64,000 nt of DNA from Micromonospora cremea (GCF_900143515.1 NZ_FSQT01000002.1:1799501-1863500); one strand, 5' to 3'; counted from the stretch's first letter, positions 9,288 through 18,466 are shown. A program made the numbers and translations. Notes: generated by a model not told the origin, from the sequence alone.

Positions 9288-12200
9288 TTAGGTGGTGGCG
9301 GCGAGTCGGGCGCGCAGGGCGTCCGCGTCGGCGCGCTCGCTGCGCTGCTCGGTGGCGTACGCCAGGCGGACCGCTTCGTCCGCACAGGACAGGGCCTCCA
9401 CCGGGCGACCGCAGGCAGCCAGCGCCTCGGCCAGCACGCTGGCCGCGATCACCTGGCTGCGCACGTCCTCGGCCGGTGCGGTGACCGCCCGCCGCGCCCA
9501 GTCCAGCGCCTGCTCTCGCTGACCATGGGCGAGCAGCGCCGACGCGTACCGGGCCATCGTCTGGCGGCGGGAGAAGAGCAGCGATGGCGCGTTCGCGGCG
9601 GCGGTGGCCACCGGGGCTAGCAGCCCGACCGCGGTCGCCGGGTCGCCGGCCGCCAGCCGGGCGGTCGCCAGCAGGACCCGGGGCGCGACCTGCGCCGGGG
9701 CCTGCGGGTTGTGTGGCTCCACGGCGGTGAGCACCGCGCGGGCGGCCTGCTCGGCGGTCTCACAGTCACCCATGTCCAGCGCCACGAAGCCCCGCAGCGT
9801 GCCGGCCATTCCGGTGAGCAGCGGGTGCGAGGTTTGCTCGGCGTACGCCAGGGCGTCGGTGAGCAGGTCGGCCGCGTGCTCCGGCTCGCCCAGCCCGCGC
9901 GCCACCACGGCCCGGACCACCAGCGCGAACCCGCGTCCCCAGTCGTCGGAGGCGGCGGCGAACTCCCGGTACGCCCGTCGGGCCTCGCGATCCGCCTCGG
10001 CCAGGTCGCCCAGCTCGGCGGTGGCGAACGCCGCCACCGCCCGCAGTGTGCCCACCGCCCACGCCTCGCCGACCCGCTCACCGAAGGGCAGGAAGACCTG
10101 CGCCAACCGGCACGCCTCGCGCAGCCGGCCGGCGAGCAGCCGGGCGAACGCCGTGGTGCCTCGCAGCCAGGCCCGCCCGTACGGGTCCTTCAGCTCGGCG
10201 AAGAGCCGGGCGGCCCGGCCGAGCACCGCGTCGGTGCCGGCGAAGTCGCCCCGGGTGGTGGTCACCCAGGCCAGGTTCTGCAACGACCAGGCCTGTCCCC
10301 GTCGGTCCTGCGCGCCGAGGCTGACCTGGTATGCGGCGGCCAGTCGGCTGCTCGCCTGGCTCAACCGCCCGGTCACGAAGTCGGCCATGCCGAGCCGGCG
10401 CATCGCCGAGGCTCGCAGGGTGGGCAGCCCGCCGGCCGTGGCCACCTGCAACGCCTCCTGCCAGGCGGCCACCGCCCGGCCCTGGTCGCCGAGGGTCTGC
10501 TGGGCCTGCCCGGCGAGCAGCAGGGCGCTGGCCCGAACGGCCTCGTCCCCGGCGTTCGCGGCGATCTTCTCGGCGTACGCGAGCGCGTCGACGACCCGGC
10601 CGATCTGGAGGAGCGCCCGCGCGTGCACCACCCGGTCGGCCGCCGGCACCCCGTCGCGGGCCAGTTCGGTGGCGCGCTCGGCGTACTCGACGGCCAGCGC
10701 CGGCTCGCCGGCCGACAGCGACCGGCGGGCGGCCCGGCCCAGCGCGGCGATCCCGAGCGGGACCACCGCGCGAGCTGGCGCGTCGGGGCGCAACTTGACC
10801 GCGTCGGCGAGCGTGGCGGCCCGCTCGACATGGGTGGCCACGAAGTCGTCCCGGGCCTCGTCGGTGAACCCGCCCGGCGTGCCGGCGGCGGCCTCGTCCC
10901 GTGGCGCCGCCCAGCGGGCCAGCGCGGCGTGCCGCTCGGCCAGTTCCGCCTTGCTCACCCCGGCGTACGCCGCCTCCCGCATCAGCGGGGTGGCGAACGC
11001 GTAGCCGAGGCGGGTGCGGTGCAGCATCCGGCGTTGCAGCAGCTCATCGACGGCCCGGTCGAGTTCCACCGCGGCCACGGCCGAGGGCCGGCCATCACGA
11101 CCGCCGTGCTGTTCGCGCAGCGCCTCCAGCGCACCGGTCGGCACCGTGTCACCGATGACCGCGGCGTCGCGCAGCACCGCGCGGGCGTCCGGCGGCAGCG
11201 CGTCGATTCGGGCGGCGAGCACGGCGGCGAGGTCCCGGGAGAGCAGTCGGCTGCCCAGCGATCCGGGCACCAGCCGCCAGCCGGCCGTCGAGCCCTGGTC
11301 ACGTTCGCCGGGTGTGGCGCGGACACCACGTGCCGGCTCCACCGTGTCGCCGACACCGCGCCCGGGCTCCACTGTGGTGAGCGCCCCGCGCTCGATCAGC
11401 AGGGTGACCAGCTCGGCCAGGTAGAACGGGTTTCCCTGGGCGGTGGCGAGCAGCCGGTCCGCGTCGGCCGGTGGCAGCTTGCCGCCTCCGAGGTAGCTGG
11501 TGAGCAGCCGGGCCGCGTCGGCGCCACGCAGCGGCGGCAGGGAGTGCACCTCGGCGTCCGCGACCCGGGTCAGCGCACCGGCGGTACGGACCAGCTCGGG
11601 GCGGCCGAGCAGCAGCACCAGCACCGGGCCGGTGAGGCGGGACAGGGTCAGCCCGAGGGCGCGGATCGTCTCGGTGGTGGCGTCGTGCAGGTCGTCCACC
11701 ACGATTACCAGCGGCGCCTCCGCGGCGAGCCCGCTGAGCAGGTCGGCGACCGCGTTCGGCACCGCCTCGGCGTCGGCCGCCGGCACCCCCGCGCCCCACT
11801 CGCCGTTGTCGGTGCCGCCGTGTGCGGGAAGCTCGGCGTAGCCGAGCAGCGCGAGCAGTTGGTCGGTGGCGATCGGTGCGGTCTCACCGCTGGCGCGGGC
11901 GAGCCGCTGGCCGAGCCGGCGGAACCGCTCCTCGACCGCCGGCCGGGTCAGCGCGGTGGCCGCGTCACCGGGCAGGCCGACCGCGGCGCGGACCAGGTCG
12001 GCCAGCGGCGCGAGCCGGCGTCGCTCACCGAAGGCGGCGCAGCGCACCGAGAGCACCCGGGCGCCGGTGTGCGCGGCGTACCGGCCGGCGCCGACGTCGT
12101 ATCCGGCGGCGAGCCGTTCCACCTCGGCGGCGAACCGGGACTTGCCGATGCCCGCCTCGGCGGTCATCAGCAGCACCCGCGGGTCGCCCTGGTCGATCAC

Positions 12201-12938
12201 CTCGGCGAGCCGGCCCGCGACCCGACCGATCTCGGTCTCCCGACCCACGTAGGGCGCCTCGTCACCGAGCCCCGACCGGGTGCCCGGCGCGTCCAGCAGA
12301 CCCAGCAGCTCGTACGCCTCGACCGGTTCACGCTTGCCCTTGAGCCGCAGCGGGCGCAGCGCCCGCCACGAGGCCACGTGCCGGGTGGCGGCGGAGGTCC
12401 GCCCGCCGGCGTAGACCGCGCCGACGGCGGCGGCGTCGGCCAGCCGGGCGGCGGTGTTCACCGTGTCGCCGATGACCGTGTATTCGATGGCAGCCTGGAT
12501 GCCCGCGATGACGTCGCCGGTGTTCAGCCCGACCCGCAGCCCGAGCGGCGCGCCGCCGCCCCGCTCGTCGTCGAGCACCCGGCGGACCGCCCGCTGCATG
12601 GACAGGGCGGCCCGGACGGCCCGCTCGGCGTCGTCCTCGTGCGCCACCGGAGCGCCGAAGACCGCCATGATCCCGTCACCGGTCAGCTTGTCGACGTGCC
12701 CGCCGAAGGTCTTCACCGCGCCGGCGAGGGCGGCGAGCACCCGGTCGGTGACGGCCCCGACGCGTTCCGGGTCGAGGTCCTCGGACCAGGAGGTGAATTC
12801 GGAGAGGTCGCCGAAGAGCACCGTGACCACCCGACGCTCGGCCGCCGGTAACGTCGCGGCGGCCGGCAGCGCGGCACCACAGTTGTGGCAGAACCGCGCG
12901 CCGGGAACGGCGACGGTTCCACACACGGGGCAGGTCAC
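9288..12938 (-). CDS. class III adenylate/guanylate cyclase with AAA-type ATPase and TPR-like region
   Basis: A 1,216-residue signalling protein. It starts with a zinc ribbon (Cys3, Cys6, Cys17, Cys20), followed by a class III cyclase domain with the metal-binding TVLFGDLSEF, LTGDGIMAVFGAP and IEYTVIGDTVNTAARL. Then comes a STAND/AAA-like ATPase with Walker A TAEAGIGKSRF and Walker B VIVVDDLHDA, and a long Ala/Arg/Leu-rich helical region that looks like TPR repeats. This order is common in actinobacterial cyclase-regulators that make cAMP or cGMP under control of a sensory ATPase. The GTG start overlaps the stop of the upstream MBL gene by four bases, so the two are co-translated. The input signal is not apparent. 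Confidence 0.9.
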   Translation of the reverse strand: MTCPVCGTVAVPGARFCHNCGAALPAAATLPAAERRVVTVLFGDLSEFTSWSEDLDPERVGAVTDRVLAALAGAVKTFGGHVDKLTGDGIMAVFGAPVAHEDDAERAVRAALSMQRAVRRVLDDERGGGAPLGLRVGLNTGDVIAGIQAAIEYTVIGDTVNTAARLADAAAVGAVYAGGRTSAATRHVASWRALRPLRLKGKREPVEAYELLGLLDAPGTRSGLGDEAPYVGRETEIGRVAGRLAEVIDQGDPRVLLMTAEAGIGKSRFAAEVERLAAGYDVGAGRYAAHTGARVLSVRCAAFGERRRLAPLADLVRAAVGLPGDAATALTRPAVEERFRRLGQRLARASGETAPIATDQLLALLGYAELPAHGGTDNGEWGAGVPAADAEAVPNAVADLLSGLAAEAPLVIVVDDLHDATTETIRALGLTLSRLTGPVLVLLLGRPELVRTAGALTRVADAEVHSLPPLRGADAARLLTSYLGGGKLPPADADRLLATAQGNPFYLAELVTLLIERGALTTVEPGRGVGDTVEPARGVRATPGERDQGSTAGWRLVPGSLGSRLLSRDLAAVLAARIDALPPDARAVLRDAAVIGDTVPTGALEALREQHGGRDGRPSAVAAVELDRAVDELLQRRMLHRTRLGYAFATPLMREAAYAGVSKAELAERHAALARWAAPRDEAAAGTPGGFTDEARDDFVATHVERAATLADAVKLRPDAPARAVVPLGIAALGRAARRSLSAGEPALAVEYAERATELARDGVPAADRVVHARALLQIGRVVDALAYAEKIAANAGDEAVRASALLLAGQAQQTLGDQGRAVAAWQEALQVATAGGLPTLRASAMRRLGMADFVTGRLSQASSRLAAAYQVSLGAQDRRGQAWSLQNLAWVTTTRGDFAGTDAVLGRAARLFAELKDPYGRAWLRGTTAFARLLAGRLREACRLAQVFLPFGERVGEAWAVGTLRAVAAFATAELGDLAEADREARRAYREFAAASDDWGRGFALVVRAVVARGLGEPEHAADLLTDALAYAEQTSHPLLTGMAGTLRGFVALDMGDCETAEQAARAVLTAVEPHNPQAPAQVAPRVLLATARLAAGDPATAVGLLAPVATAAANAPSLLFSRRQTMARYASALLAHGQREQALDWARRAVTAPAEDVRSQVIAASVLAEALAACGRPVEALSCADEAVRLAYATEQRSERADADALRARLAATT

Positions 12939-13771
12939 ATGTGCTCCAACCCACTGACCCCCGGCCCGGATTCCCCGGTGCTGACCCCCAGGTACTCGAG
13001 CTGGGCGCGGACCGACCACTCGGCGGCCCACCAGAGCGAGCGGTCCACGTCCGCGTAGACGGCGGCGACCACCTCACCGGGGGTGTGGGCGCCGGCGTCG
13101 ACGGCCGCCCGGACCTGGTCGAGCCGGGCCCGGCGGTGGGCCAGGTAGAACTCTGCGGCGGCGGCGCAGTCGGCCAGCGCCGGGCCATGCCCGGGCAGCG
13201 CCGGGATCCCGCGGTACGCGGACAGCAGCTCCAGGCTGGTCAGGTAGTCGCCGAGGTGCCCGTCCGGGTGCGCCACGACGGTGGTGCCCCGGCCGAGGAT
13301 GGTGTCACCGGTGAGCACCACCCGCTCGTCGCCGCACTCGACCAGGAAGCAGACCGAGTCGGCGGTGTGTCCCGGGGTGTCCAGCGGACGGATCTTGAGG
13401 CTGGAGCCGCCGAAGTGATCGCCCGGCTCGGTCAACGGCTCACCGCCGATGGTGTGCGCCGGGTCGACGGCGAGGACGTGCACGCCGCCGAGCAGTTCAC
13501 TCAGCCGCGGCGCGCCCTCGGTGTGGTCGGGATGGCCGTGGGTGATCAGCACGAAGCCGACGGGCGCGTGCGCGGCGATGGCCGCCAGGTGCCCCTCGTC
13601 GGCCGGCCCGGGGTCGATCACCACTGCCGGCTCGCCCGGGGCCGCCCGAAGCACCCAGGTGTTGGTGCCGTCGAGGGTCATCGGGCCCGGGTTCGGCGCA
13701 CGCAGCAGCGTCACCCAGCTCGGCAGCTCGTCGGCGAGCGCCGCCGCCGGCGCCGTCACGTGCCCGCTCAT
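12935..13771 (-). CDS. MBL-fold metallo-hydrolase
   Basis: A 278-residue metallo-beta-lactamase-fold hydrolase with the metal-ligand motif THGHPDHTEG, the second-site His in DTPGHTADS, TGDTILGRG and PGHGP near the C-terminal helices (the LACTB2-like subgroup). The family hydrolyses esters, thioesters or nucleic acids; substrate is unknown. In Mycobacterium tuberculosis the equivalent position next to RidA and ahead of the ArsA-like pair is Rv3677c, so the neighbourhood is conserved. The ATG is seven bases after TACGAT on the minus strand with no ribosome binding site, consistent with a leaderless mRNA. Its stop overlaps the cyclase start. Confidence 0.9.
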   Translation of the reverse strand: MSGHVTAPAAALADELPSWVTLLRAPNPGPMTLDGTNTWVLRAAPGEPAVVIDPGPADEGHLAAIAAHAPVGFVLITHGHPDHTEGAPRLSELLGGVHVLAVDPAHTIGGEPLTEPGDHFGGSSLKIRPLDTPGHTADSVCFLVECGDERVVLTGDTILGRGTTVVAHPDGHLGDYLTSLELLSAYRGIPALPGHGPALADCAAAAEFYLAHRRARLDQVRAAVDAGAHTPGEVVAAVYADVDRSLWWAAEWSVRAQLEYLGVSTGESGPGVSGLEHM

Positions 13772-13778
13772 GGCTGCG

Positions 13779-13784
13779 ATCGTA
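13779..13784 (-). promoter_or_regulatory. -10 box of the leaderless MBL hydrolase mRNA
   Basis: TACGAT on the minus strand, seven bases upstream of the ATG at 13771, with no purine-rich ribosome binding site between. Confidence 0.5.
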
Positions 13785-13801
13785 CGACCCCGCTCGCCAC
13801 A

Positions 13802-13881
13802 CCCCGCGATCTTGCACTTGCGGTCCCTGATTCGTCCCCGTTCAGGGCTTTCATCCGGTCATGAAGTGCATGATCGCGGGG
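13802..13881. repeat. imperfect 18-bp inverted repeat (CCCGCGATCTTGCACTT family)
   Basis: The arms are 13802-13819 and 13864-13881; they pair at 17 of 18 positions around a 44-base centre. The element lies between the divergent start of the MBL gene and the end of ridA. It is a different family from those at 9136 and 23159. Confidence 0.75.
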
Positions 13882-13892
13882 GCGGCGATGCG

Positions 13893-14354
13893 TCAGGCGA
13901 CCTCGACGATCAGTTCGATCTCCACCGGGGCGTCCAGGGGAAGCTCGGCCACGCCGACGGCGCTGCGAGCGTGGCGGCCGGCCTCACCGAAGACGGTGCC
14001 GAGCAGGTCGGACGCGCCGTTGACCACTGCGGGCTGGCCGGTGAAGCCGGGCGCGGAGGCCACGAACCCGGTCAGCTTGACCACCTTGACCACGTTCTCC
14101 AGGCCAACCAGCGAGTCGACTGCCGCCAGCGCGTTGAGCGCGCACCGCTGGGCCAGATCCTTCGCCTGCTCTCCGGAGATTCCGGCGCCGACCTTGCCGG
14201 TGGCCAGCATCTTGCCCTCGGCGATCGGCAGCTGCCCGGAGACGTACACGTGCTGCCCGGACTGCACGGCTGGCACGTAGCTGGCCACCGGCGGCACGAC
14301 CTCGGGCAGTTCGAGCCCCAGCTCGGCGAGCTTCGCGTGCGGACCGTTGCTCAT
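13893..14354 (-). CDS. RidA family protein (enamine/imine deaminase type)
   Basis: The 153-residue protein belongs to the RidA/YjgF/UK114 family, whose canonical members hydrolyse reactive enamine and imine intermediates. Recognisable are YVYVSGQLPIAEG-like strand-turn sequence (HVYVSGQLPIAEGKML), the helix AQRCALNALAAVDSLVGLEN and the closing strand ELPLDAPVEIELIVEV. The catalytic Arg of the RidA subfamily (in RSAVGVAELP) is present at the usual place. The longer N-terminus matches the subgroup found in the Mycobacterium Rv3678c neighbourhood. Its ATG overlaps the stop of the DUF4177-type gene by four bases. Confidence 0.9.
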   Translation of the reverse strand: MSNGPHAKLAELGLELPEVVPPVASYVPAVQSGQHVYVSGQLPIAEGKMLATGKVGAGISGEQAKDLAQRCALNALAAVDSLVGLENVVKVVKLTGFVASAPGFTGQPAVVNGASDLLGTVFGEAGRHARSAVGVAELPLDAPVEIELIVEVA

Positions 14355-14506
14355 GCCTTGGGCCGCTTCAGGTACGCGACCAGCTGGTCCGGGTTCGGCC
14401 CGGGGATCACGGCGACGAGTTCCCACCCGTCCTCGCCCCAGTTGTCGAGGATCTGCTTGGTCGCATGGACCAGCAGCGGGACCGTGGAGTATTCCCACTT
14501 CTGCAT
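14351..14506 (-). CDS. 51-residue DUF4177-type protein
   Basis: A very short gene encoding MQKWEYSTVPLL at its N-terminus, then WGEDGWELVAVIPG and a basic end YLKRPKA. The WEY...DGWELV pattern is that of the DUF4177 family, a small beta-alpha domain of unknown role. The ATG follows GGAGCCCTCCAGCG, and its TGA overlaps the ridA start as ATGA. The Mycobacterium counterpart region has a similar small gene (Rv3678A) beside the RidA gene, which supports it being real. Confidence 0.85.
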   Translation of the reverse strand: MQKWEYSTVPLLVHATKQILDNWGEDGWELVAVIPGPNPDQLVAYLKRPKA

Positions 14507-14550
14507 CGCTGGAGGGCTCCCTCTCGGTGCGGACGTATTCGAGGCACAGC

Positions 14551-15033
14551 CTACGGTCCGCTGGCGGGGCGAGGTGCGGGACGCTGCTCAGGCGCGGCCA
14601 GCAGCTCCCCGCAGGGCCCCTCGTGCTCGTACCCCTGGGGGCAGCGGGAGCGGTCGGGCAGCAGCAGGTCGCAGAAGACCCGGTGCCGGTTGTTCTGGTC
14701 GTCGGCGTTGGACACGGTGGTCTCACCGGCGTCCAGCTCCGGCAGGAAACCCAGGGACACCGCGACCCGACCGGCCAGCGCGGTCGCCGCCGCCAGGTCG
14801 GGCACCCGGGTCGGCAGGTGTATGACGAAGCCCGGCTCCTCCTCGTCCCGGCCCCGCTCAGCGGGGCGACCCGACGCCAGGAGCACCTCGGTCGGCTCCG
14901 GCACCCGGCGGTATGACCGCTCGTTGACCGGCAGGCTGCCGACCGGCCCGTCGACCTCACCGCGGGACCCGGGCTGGCGCGGCCGCTCGTTGGTCGGGAA
15001 CTGGGTGCGAGGGATGTTGTCCACGTCGCGCAT
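14551..15033 (-). CDS. conserved-looking hypothetical protein
   Basis: A 160-residue soluble protein with no signal peptide or membrane segment. The central part (GFVIHLPTRVPDLAAATALAGRVAVSLGFLPELD) looks folded, and the C-terminal part has two Cys pairs spread over CDLLLPDRSRCPQGYEHEGPC, which could bind metal. I do not recognise the family. The ATG follows GGAGGCAGTGC, a strong ribosome binding site. It is 44 bp upstream of the DUF4177 gene on the same strand and may head that small operon. Confidence 0.75.
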   Translation of the reverse strand: MRDVDNIPRTQFPTNERPRQPGSRGEVDGPVGSLPVNERSYRRVPEPTEVLLASGRPAERGRDEEEPGFVIHLPTRVPDLAAATALAGRVAVSLGFLPELDAGETTVSNADDQNNRHRVFCDLLLPDRSRCPQGYEHEGPCGELLAAPEQRPAPRPASGP

Positions 15034-15389
15034 GCACTGCCTCCGGTCGTACCTGTCGGATCACGCTTCCGGTCCGGACCATTCATCCGCTCCGGGCCCC
15101 CGCACCCGGGTCGAAGGTAGGTGGGTGGCCGCAGTCCCGCCAACAGGACGCGCACGCCCGGTAGCCCCTAGTCACATATGCGACACATCGCAGGTGAGAG
15201 GCCCGGCGGGGCATCGCACCAGAGACCGCTTCGGCCGGATCCGTGGCCCGCGCGGTCCGGCCGGGGCGACACCGGTTCGGTGATTGACCGCTACCCTTCC
15301 GGTCGGACGGACGCGCAGTGCCGGCCGCCCGCTCGATCACGCTCGGCGCCAGGGGTGGCGGCGGGCGCCGCACCCCCCGGGGGAAAGAC
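15034..15389. other. 356-bp divergent intergenic region
   Basis: It separates the minus-strand hypothetical gene from the plus-strand membrane-anchored protein gene and must carry both promoters. GATTGACC at about 15281 offers a -35-like TTGACC, but no well-spaced -10 follows. I see no gene or repeat here. Confidence 0.4.
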
Positions 15390-16250
15390 ATGACCCAACC
15401 GCCCAGCGGCGACCAGGCCGGCTCTCCCGCACTCCCGCCGGCCCACCCGGATTCCGCCGGTCAGGCCGGCGGTCCGACCCTTCCCGACCAGCCGGCCCCC
15501 GCGGCGCAGCCCGGCCAGCTCGCCCTACCCGCACAGCCCGACAGGCCGGCGCTCCCGGCCTCACCGGCCGAGCAGGCAGCGCCGGCCGGCTTCCCGGCCG
15601 GACCAACCTTCCCAGCGTCGCCGGCTGGACCGACCTTCCCCACCCAGCAGGCCTTTTCCGGGCAGGTCGGCGCGGCCGGTGGCGGCGCTCAGCCCGAGGG
15701 TCCGGGCAGCGCGGCCACAGCACCGGCGGGGCCCGGCGCCTCGGACCCGTCGACGATCCCGCCACCCCCGGCCGGCTACCCGCCGTACCAGCGCACCGCC
15801 GGACCCACGAAGAAGCGCGGTCTGCTGATCGCGGCGATCGCGCTCGTCGTGATCATGGTGCTCTGCGTGGGCGGCGGCGTGGTGGCGTTCCTGACCCTGC
15901 GCAACGCCGAGACCGGCGAGGGAGCCAAGGAACCGGCGGTCGCCGTCGACGAGTTCCTCACCGCGGTCTACAAGGATCGCGACGCCACCAAGGCGGCCAG
16001 CCGCGTCTGCGCCGCCTCCCGCGACGACGAGAAGATCGCCGCAAAGGTTGCCGAGGTGCAGAAGTACGCCACCGAGTACCAGAACCCGCGTTTCCGGTGG
16101 ACCAGCCCCAAGGTGGACAACGAGACCGGGGAACGAGCCACCGTCTCCACCCGGGTCACCATGACCACCTCCGACGAGAAGGTGGCCGACCAGGACCTGC
16201 GCTTCACGGTGGTGCAGAAGTCGGGTTGGTGGGTCTGCGAGGTCGCGTGA
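15390..16250 (+). CDS. membrane-anchored protein with Pro/Ala-rich cytoplasmic part
   Basis: A 286-residue protein with three zones: an N-terminal low-complexity part of about 150 residues rich in Pro, Ala and Gly with repeated AQPGQLALPAQP/SPAGPTFP-like units, one membrane span (GLLIAAIALVVIMVLCVGGG) and an outer domain of about 110 residues beginning AVDEFLTAVYKDRDATKAA. The outer domain resembles the small NTF2/DUF4878-like folds found outside the membrane in many actinobacteria; this is a tentative reading. The ATG follows GGGGGAAAGAC. It lies 27 bp upstream of the ArsA-like pair, which appears to have its own promoter. Confidence 0.82.
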   Translation: MTQPPSGDQAGSPALPPAHPDSAGQAGGPTLPDQPAPAAQPGQLALPAQPDRPALPASPAEQAAPAGFPAGPTFPASPAGPTFPTQQAFSGQVGAAGGGAQPEGPGSAATAPAGPGASDPSTIPPPPAGYPPYQRTAGPTKKRGLLIAAIALVVIMVLCVGGGVVAFLTLRNAETGEGAKEPAVAVDEFLTAVYKDRDATKAASRVCAASRDDEKIAAKVAEVQKYATEYQNPRFRWTSPKVDNETGERATVSTRVTMTTSDEKVADQDLRFTVVQKSGWWVCEVA

Positions 16251-16264
16251 CCGGCAAGCCTGGA

Positions 16265-16270
16265 TAGGCT
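16265..16270 (+). promoter_or_regulatory. -10 box of the first ArsA-like ATPase gene
   Basis: TAGGCT followed by six bases (CGACGG) and GTG. The layout matches leaderless actinobacterial promoters. Confidence 0.5.
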
Positions 16271-16276
16271 CGACGG

Positions 16277-17254
16277 GTGCGTGCAGCTGAGCGGCCGACC
16301 GACCCGGCCGGTACCGGATGGTCGGCCCGTCTCCACGTGGTGACCGGCAAGGGCGGCACCGGCAAGACCAGCGTGGCGGCGGCGCTGGCCCTGGCGCTGG
16401 CCGCCGGTGGCCGGCGCACTCTGCTGGTGGAGGTCGAGGGGCGGCAGGGCATCGCCCAGCTCTTCGGCATCGACCCGCTGCCGTACGAGGAGCGGCACCT
16501 CGCTGACGCCCCGGGTGGCGGTGAGGTGCGCGCGCTGGCGGTGGACGCCGAGGAGGCGTTGCTCGAATACCTCGACATGTTCTACAAGTTGGGTGCGGCC
16601 GGTCGGGCGCTGCGCAAGCTCGGCGCGATCGATTTCGCCACCACCATCGCCCCGGGCCTGCGCGACGTGCTGCTCACCGGCAAGGTGAAGGAGGCCACCA
16701 CCCGCACCTCGGGGCAGCGGCGCGCGTACGACGCGGTGGTGCTGGACGCCCCGCCGACCGGGCGGATCGGCCGGTTCCTCAATGTCACGGCCGAGACGGC
16801 CCGGCTGGCCAAGGTGGGCCCGATCAAGACCCAGAGCGAGGGGGTCGCGGCGCTGCTGCGGTCCCCGATAACCGCGGTGCACGTGGTCACGCTGCTGGAG
16901 GAGATGCCGGTGCAGGAGACGGTCGACGCCATCGCCGACCTGACCTCGCTCGGCTTCGGGATCGGGCGGGTGATCGTCAACGGCACGCGGCCACCGGTGC
17001 CCGCCGGTCGGGCGGTCACCGCCGCCGAGCTGAGGCGCGGGCTGGCCGCCGCCGGGCTGCCGGCCGACCGGGAGACCGTCGCCGGCCTGCACGACGAGGC
17101 GCGCGACCAGCTCATCCGGCGCGAGTTGGAGGATTCACTCCGGGCCGAGCTGGTGGAGTTGGGGCTGCCGATGACCGAGCTGCCGTTGCTGCCCGACGGG
17201 GTGGACCGGGCGGGGCTCGCGACACTGGCCCAGGCCCTCGTCCGGGCGGATTGA
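16277..17254 (+). CDS. ArsA/Get3-like anion-transporting ATPase, first of a pair
   Basis: This 325-residue P-loop ATPase carries the deviant Walker A GKGGTGKTS at 24-32 with the signature lysine of the ArsA/Get3/MinD class, and VVLDAPPTGRIGRFL as its Walker B/switch region. The pair with the next gene corresponds in order and type to Rv3679-Rv3680 of M. tuberculosis, where the two proteins are thought to work together beside whiB4. The biological cargo (anion, tail-anchored protein or other) is not known in these bacteria. The GTG is preceded by TAGGCT at six bases and no ribosome binding site. Confidence 0.9.
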   Translation: MRAAERPTDPAGTGWSARLHVVTGKGGTGKTSVAAALALALAAGGRRTLLVEVEGRQGIAQLFGIDPLPYEERHLADAPGGGEVRALAVDAEEALLEYLDMFYKLGAAGRALRKLGAIDFATTIAPGLRDVLLTGKVKEATTRTSGQRRAYDAVVLDAPPTGRIGRFLNVTAETARLAKVGPIKTQSEGVAALLRSPITAVHVVTLLEEMPVQETVDAIADLTSLGFGIGRVIVNGTRPPVPAGRAVTAAELRRGLAAAGLPADRETVAGLHDEARDQLIRRELEDSLRAELVELGLPMTELPLLPDGVDRAGLATLAQALVRAD

Positions 17255-17299
17255 CTCACACCTGAGGTCGGCACGGGCGCACGGACCCACCCGGCCCGA

Positions 17300-17305
17300 T
17301 ACGCT
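17300..17305 (+). promoter_or_regulatory. -10 box of the second ArsA-like ATPase gene
   Basis: TACGCT, six bases (CGATTG), then GTG at 17312. A TTG at 17309 is in frame but the spacing favours the GTG. Confidence 0.5.
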
Positions 17306-17311
17306 CGATTG

Positions 17312-18460
17312 GTGCCTTCCGAAGACGCGGCGCCGCAGCTGGACCTCGACAAGATCCTCGCCGACCCGGGCGTGCGGATCGTCGTGTGCTGCGGTGCCGG
17401 AGGGGTGGGAAAGACGACCACGGCCGCCGCGCTGGCGCTGCGGGCCGCCGAGCACCACGGCCGGCGCACGGTGGTGCTCACCATCGACCCGGCCCGCCGG
17501 TTGGCCCAGTCGCTGGGCCTGACCGAGCTGGACAACACGCCCCGCCAGGTCAAGGGGATCGACGTCGAGGCCAGCGGCGGCGAACTGCACGCCATGATGC
17601 TGGACATGAAGCGCACCTTCGACGACGTGGTGCTGCAGCACACCGATCCGGCGAAGGCGGCGGAGATCTTCGCCAATCCCTTCTACCAGGCGATGAGCTC
17701 GACCTTCGCCGGCACGCAGGAATACATGGCGATGGAGAAGCTCGGCCAGTTGCACGCCCGGGGCGAGTGGGACCTGATCGTCGTGGACACCCCGCCGTCC
17801 CGCTCGGCGCTCGACTTCCTGGACGCGCCGGCCCGACTCTCCCGCTTCCTCGACGGCCGCATGCTGCGACTGCTGCTGGCCCCGGCCCGCAGCGGTGGCC
17901 GGAGCATGTTCAGCCTGGTCACGGCCTCGTTCGGGATGTTCTCAAAGGTGGTGCAGAAGGTGCTCGGCGCGCAGCTGCTCACCGACCTGTCCGGCTTCGT
18001 GGCCGCGCTGGATTCCATGTTCGGCGGTTTCCGGCAGCGGGCCGAGCAGACGTACCGCATCCTCCAGGCGCGGGAGACGGCCTTCGTGCTGGTCGCGGCG
18101 CCGGAGCCGGACGCGGTCCGGGAGGCCGCCTACTTCGCCGGCCGGTTGCGGGAGGAGAAGATGCCGCTGGCCGGCCTGGTGCTCAACCGGGTGCACCGGC
18201 CCGCGGTGCCGGAGTTGGACGCCGAGCGGAGCCGGGCGGCCGCGGAGCGGCTGACCGACCTGGGTGGGCACGAGGCCACCGCCGACGTGCTGCGGGCGCA
18301 CGCCGCGCTGGCCCGCCAGGCGGTACGCGAGCAGCAGGTGGCCGCGCGGTTCACCGAGGCGTTCCCGGCGGTGCCTTCGGTGTCGGTGACGGCGCAGCCC
18401 GCCGACGTGCACGACGTCGACGGGCTGCGGACGATCGGCGCGGCGATCAGCCGGCCGTGA
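17312..18460 (+). CDS. ArsA/Get3-like anion-transporting ATPase, second of a pair
   Basis: A 382-residue ATPase of the same family with CGAGGVGKTTTAA at 27-39, TIDPARRLAQSLGL and VVDTPPSRSALDFLDAP. It is longer than its neighbour and includes the extra helical region (MLDMKRTFDDVVLQHTDP, ANPFYQAMSSTFAGTQEYMAM) that in Get3/ArsA forms the hydrophobic client or regulatory subdomain. The two proteins probably form a heteromer because neither gene duplicates the other closely. The next gene, wblA, converges with a 6-bp gap, the same arrangement as Rv3680/whiB4 in mycobacteria. Leaderless start inferred from TACGCT-N6-GTG. Confidence 0.9.
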   Translation: MPSEDAAPQLDLDKILADPGVRIVVCCGAGGVGKTTTAAALALRAAEHHGRRTVVLTIDPARRLAQSLGLTELDNTPRQVKGIDVEASGGELHAMMLDMKRTFDDVVLQHTDPAKAAEIFANPFYQAMSSTFAGTQEYMAMEKLGQLHARGEWDLIVVDTPPSRSALDFLDAPARLSRFLDGRMLRLLLAPARSGGRSMFSLVTASFGMFSKVVQKVLGAQLLTDLSGFVAALDSMFGGFRQRAEQTYRILQARETAFVLVAAPEPDAVREAAYFAGRLREEKMPLAGLVLNRVHRPAVPELDAERSRAAAERLTDLGGHEATADVLRAHAALARQAVREQQVAARFTEAFPAVPSVSVTAQPADVHDVDGLRTIGAAISRP

Positions 18461-18466
18461 CCGGCG

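Noticed and set aside
9711..12851. A 1,046-codon open frame on the plus strand opposite the cyclase gene
   Set aside because: Antisense shadow of a protein with clear cyclase and ATPase motifs; no domains in the plus-strand reading.
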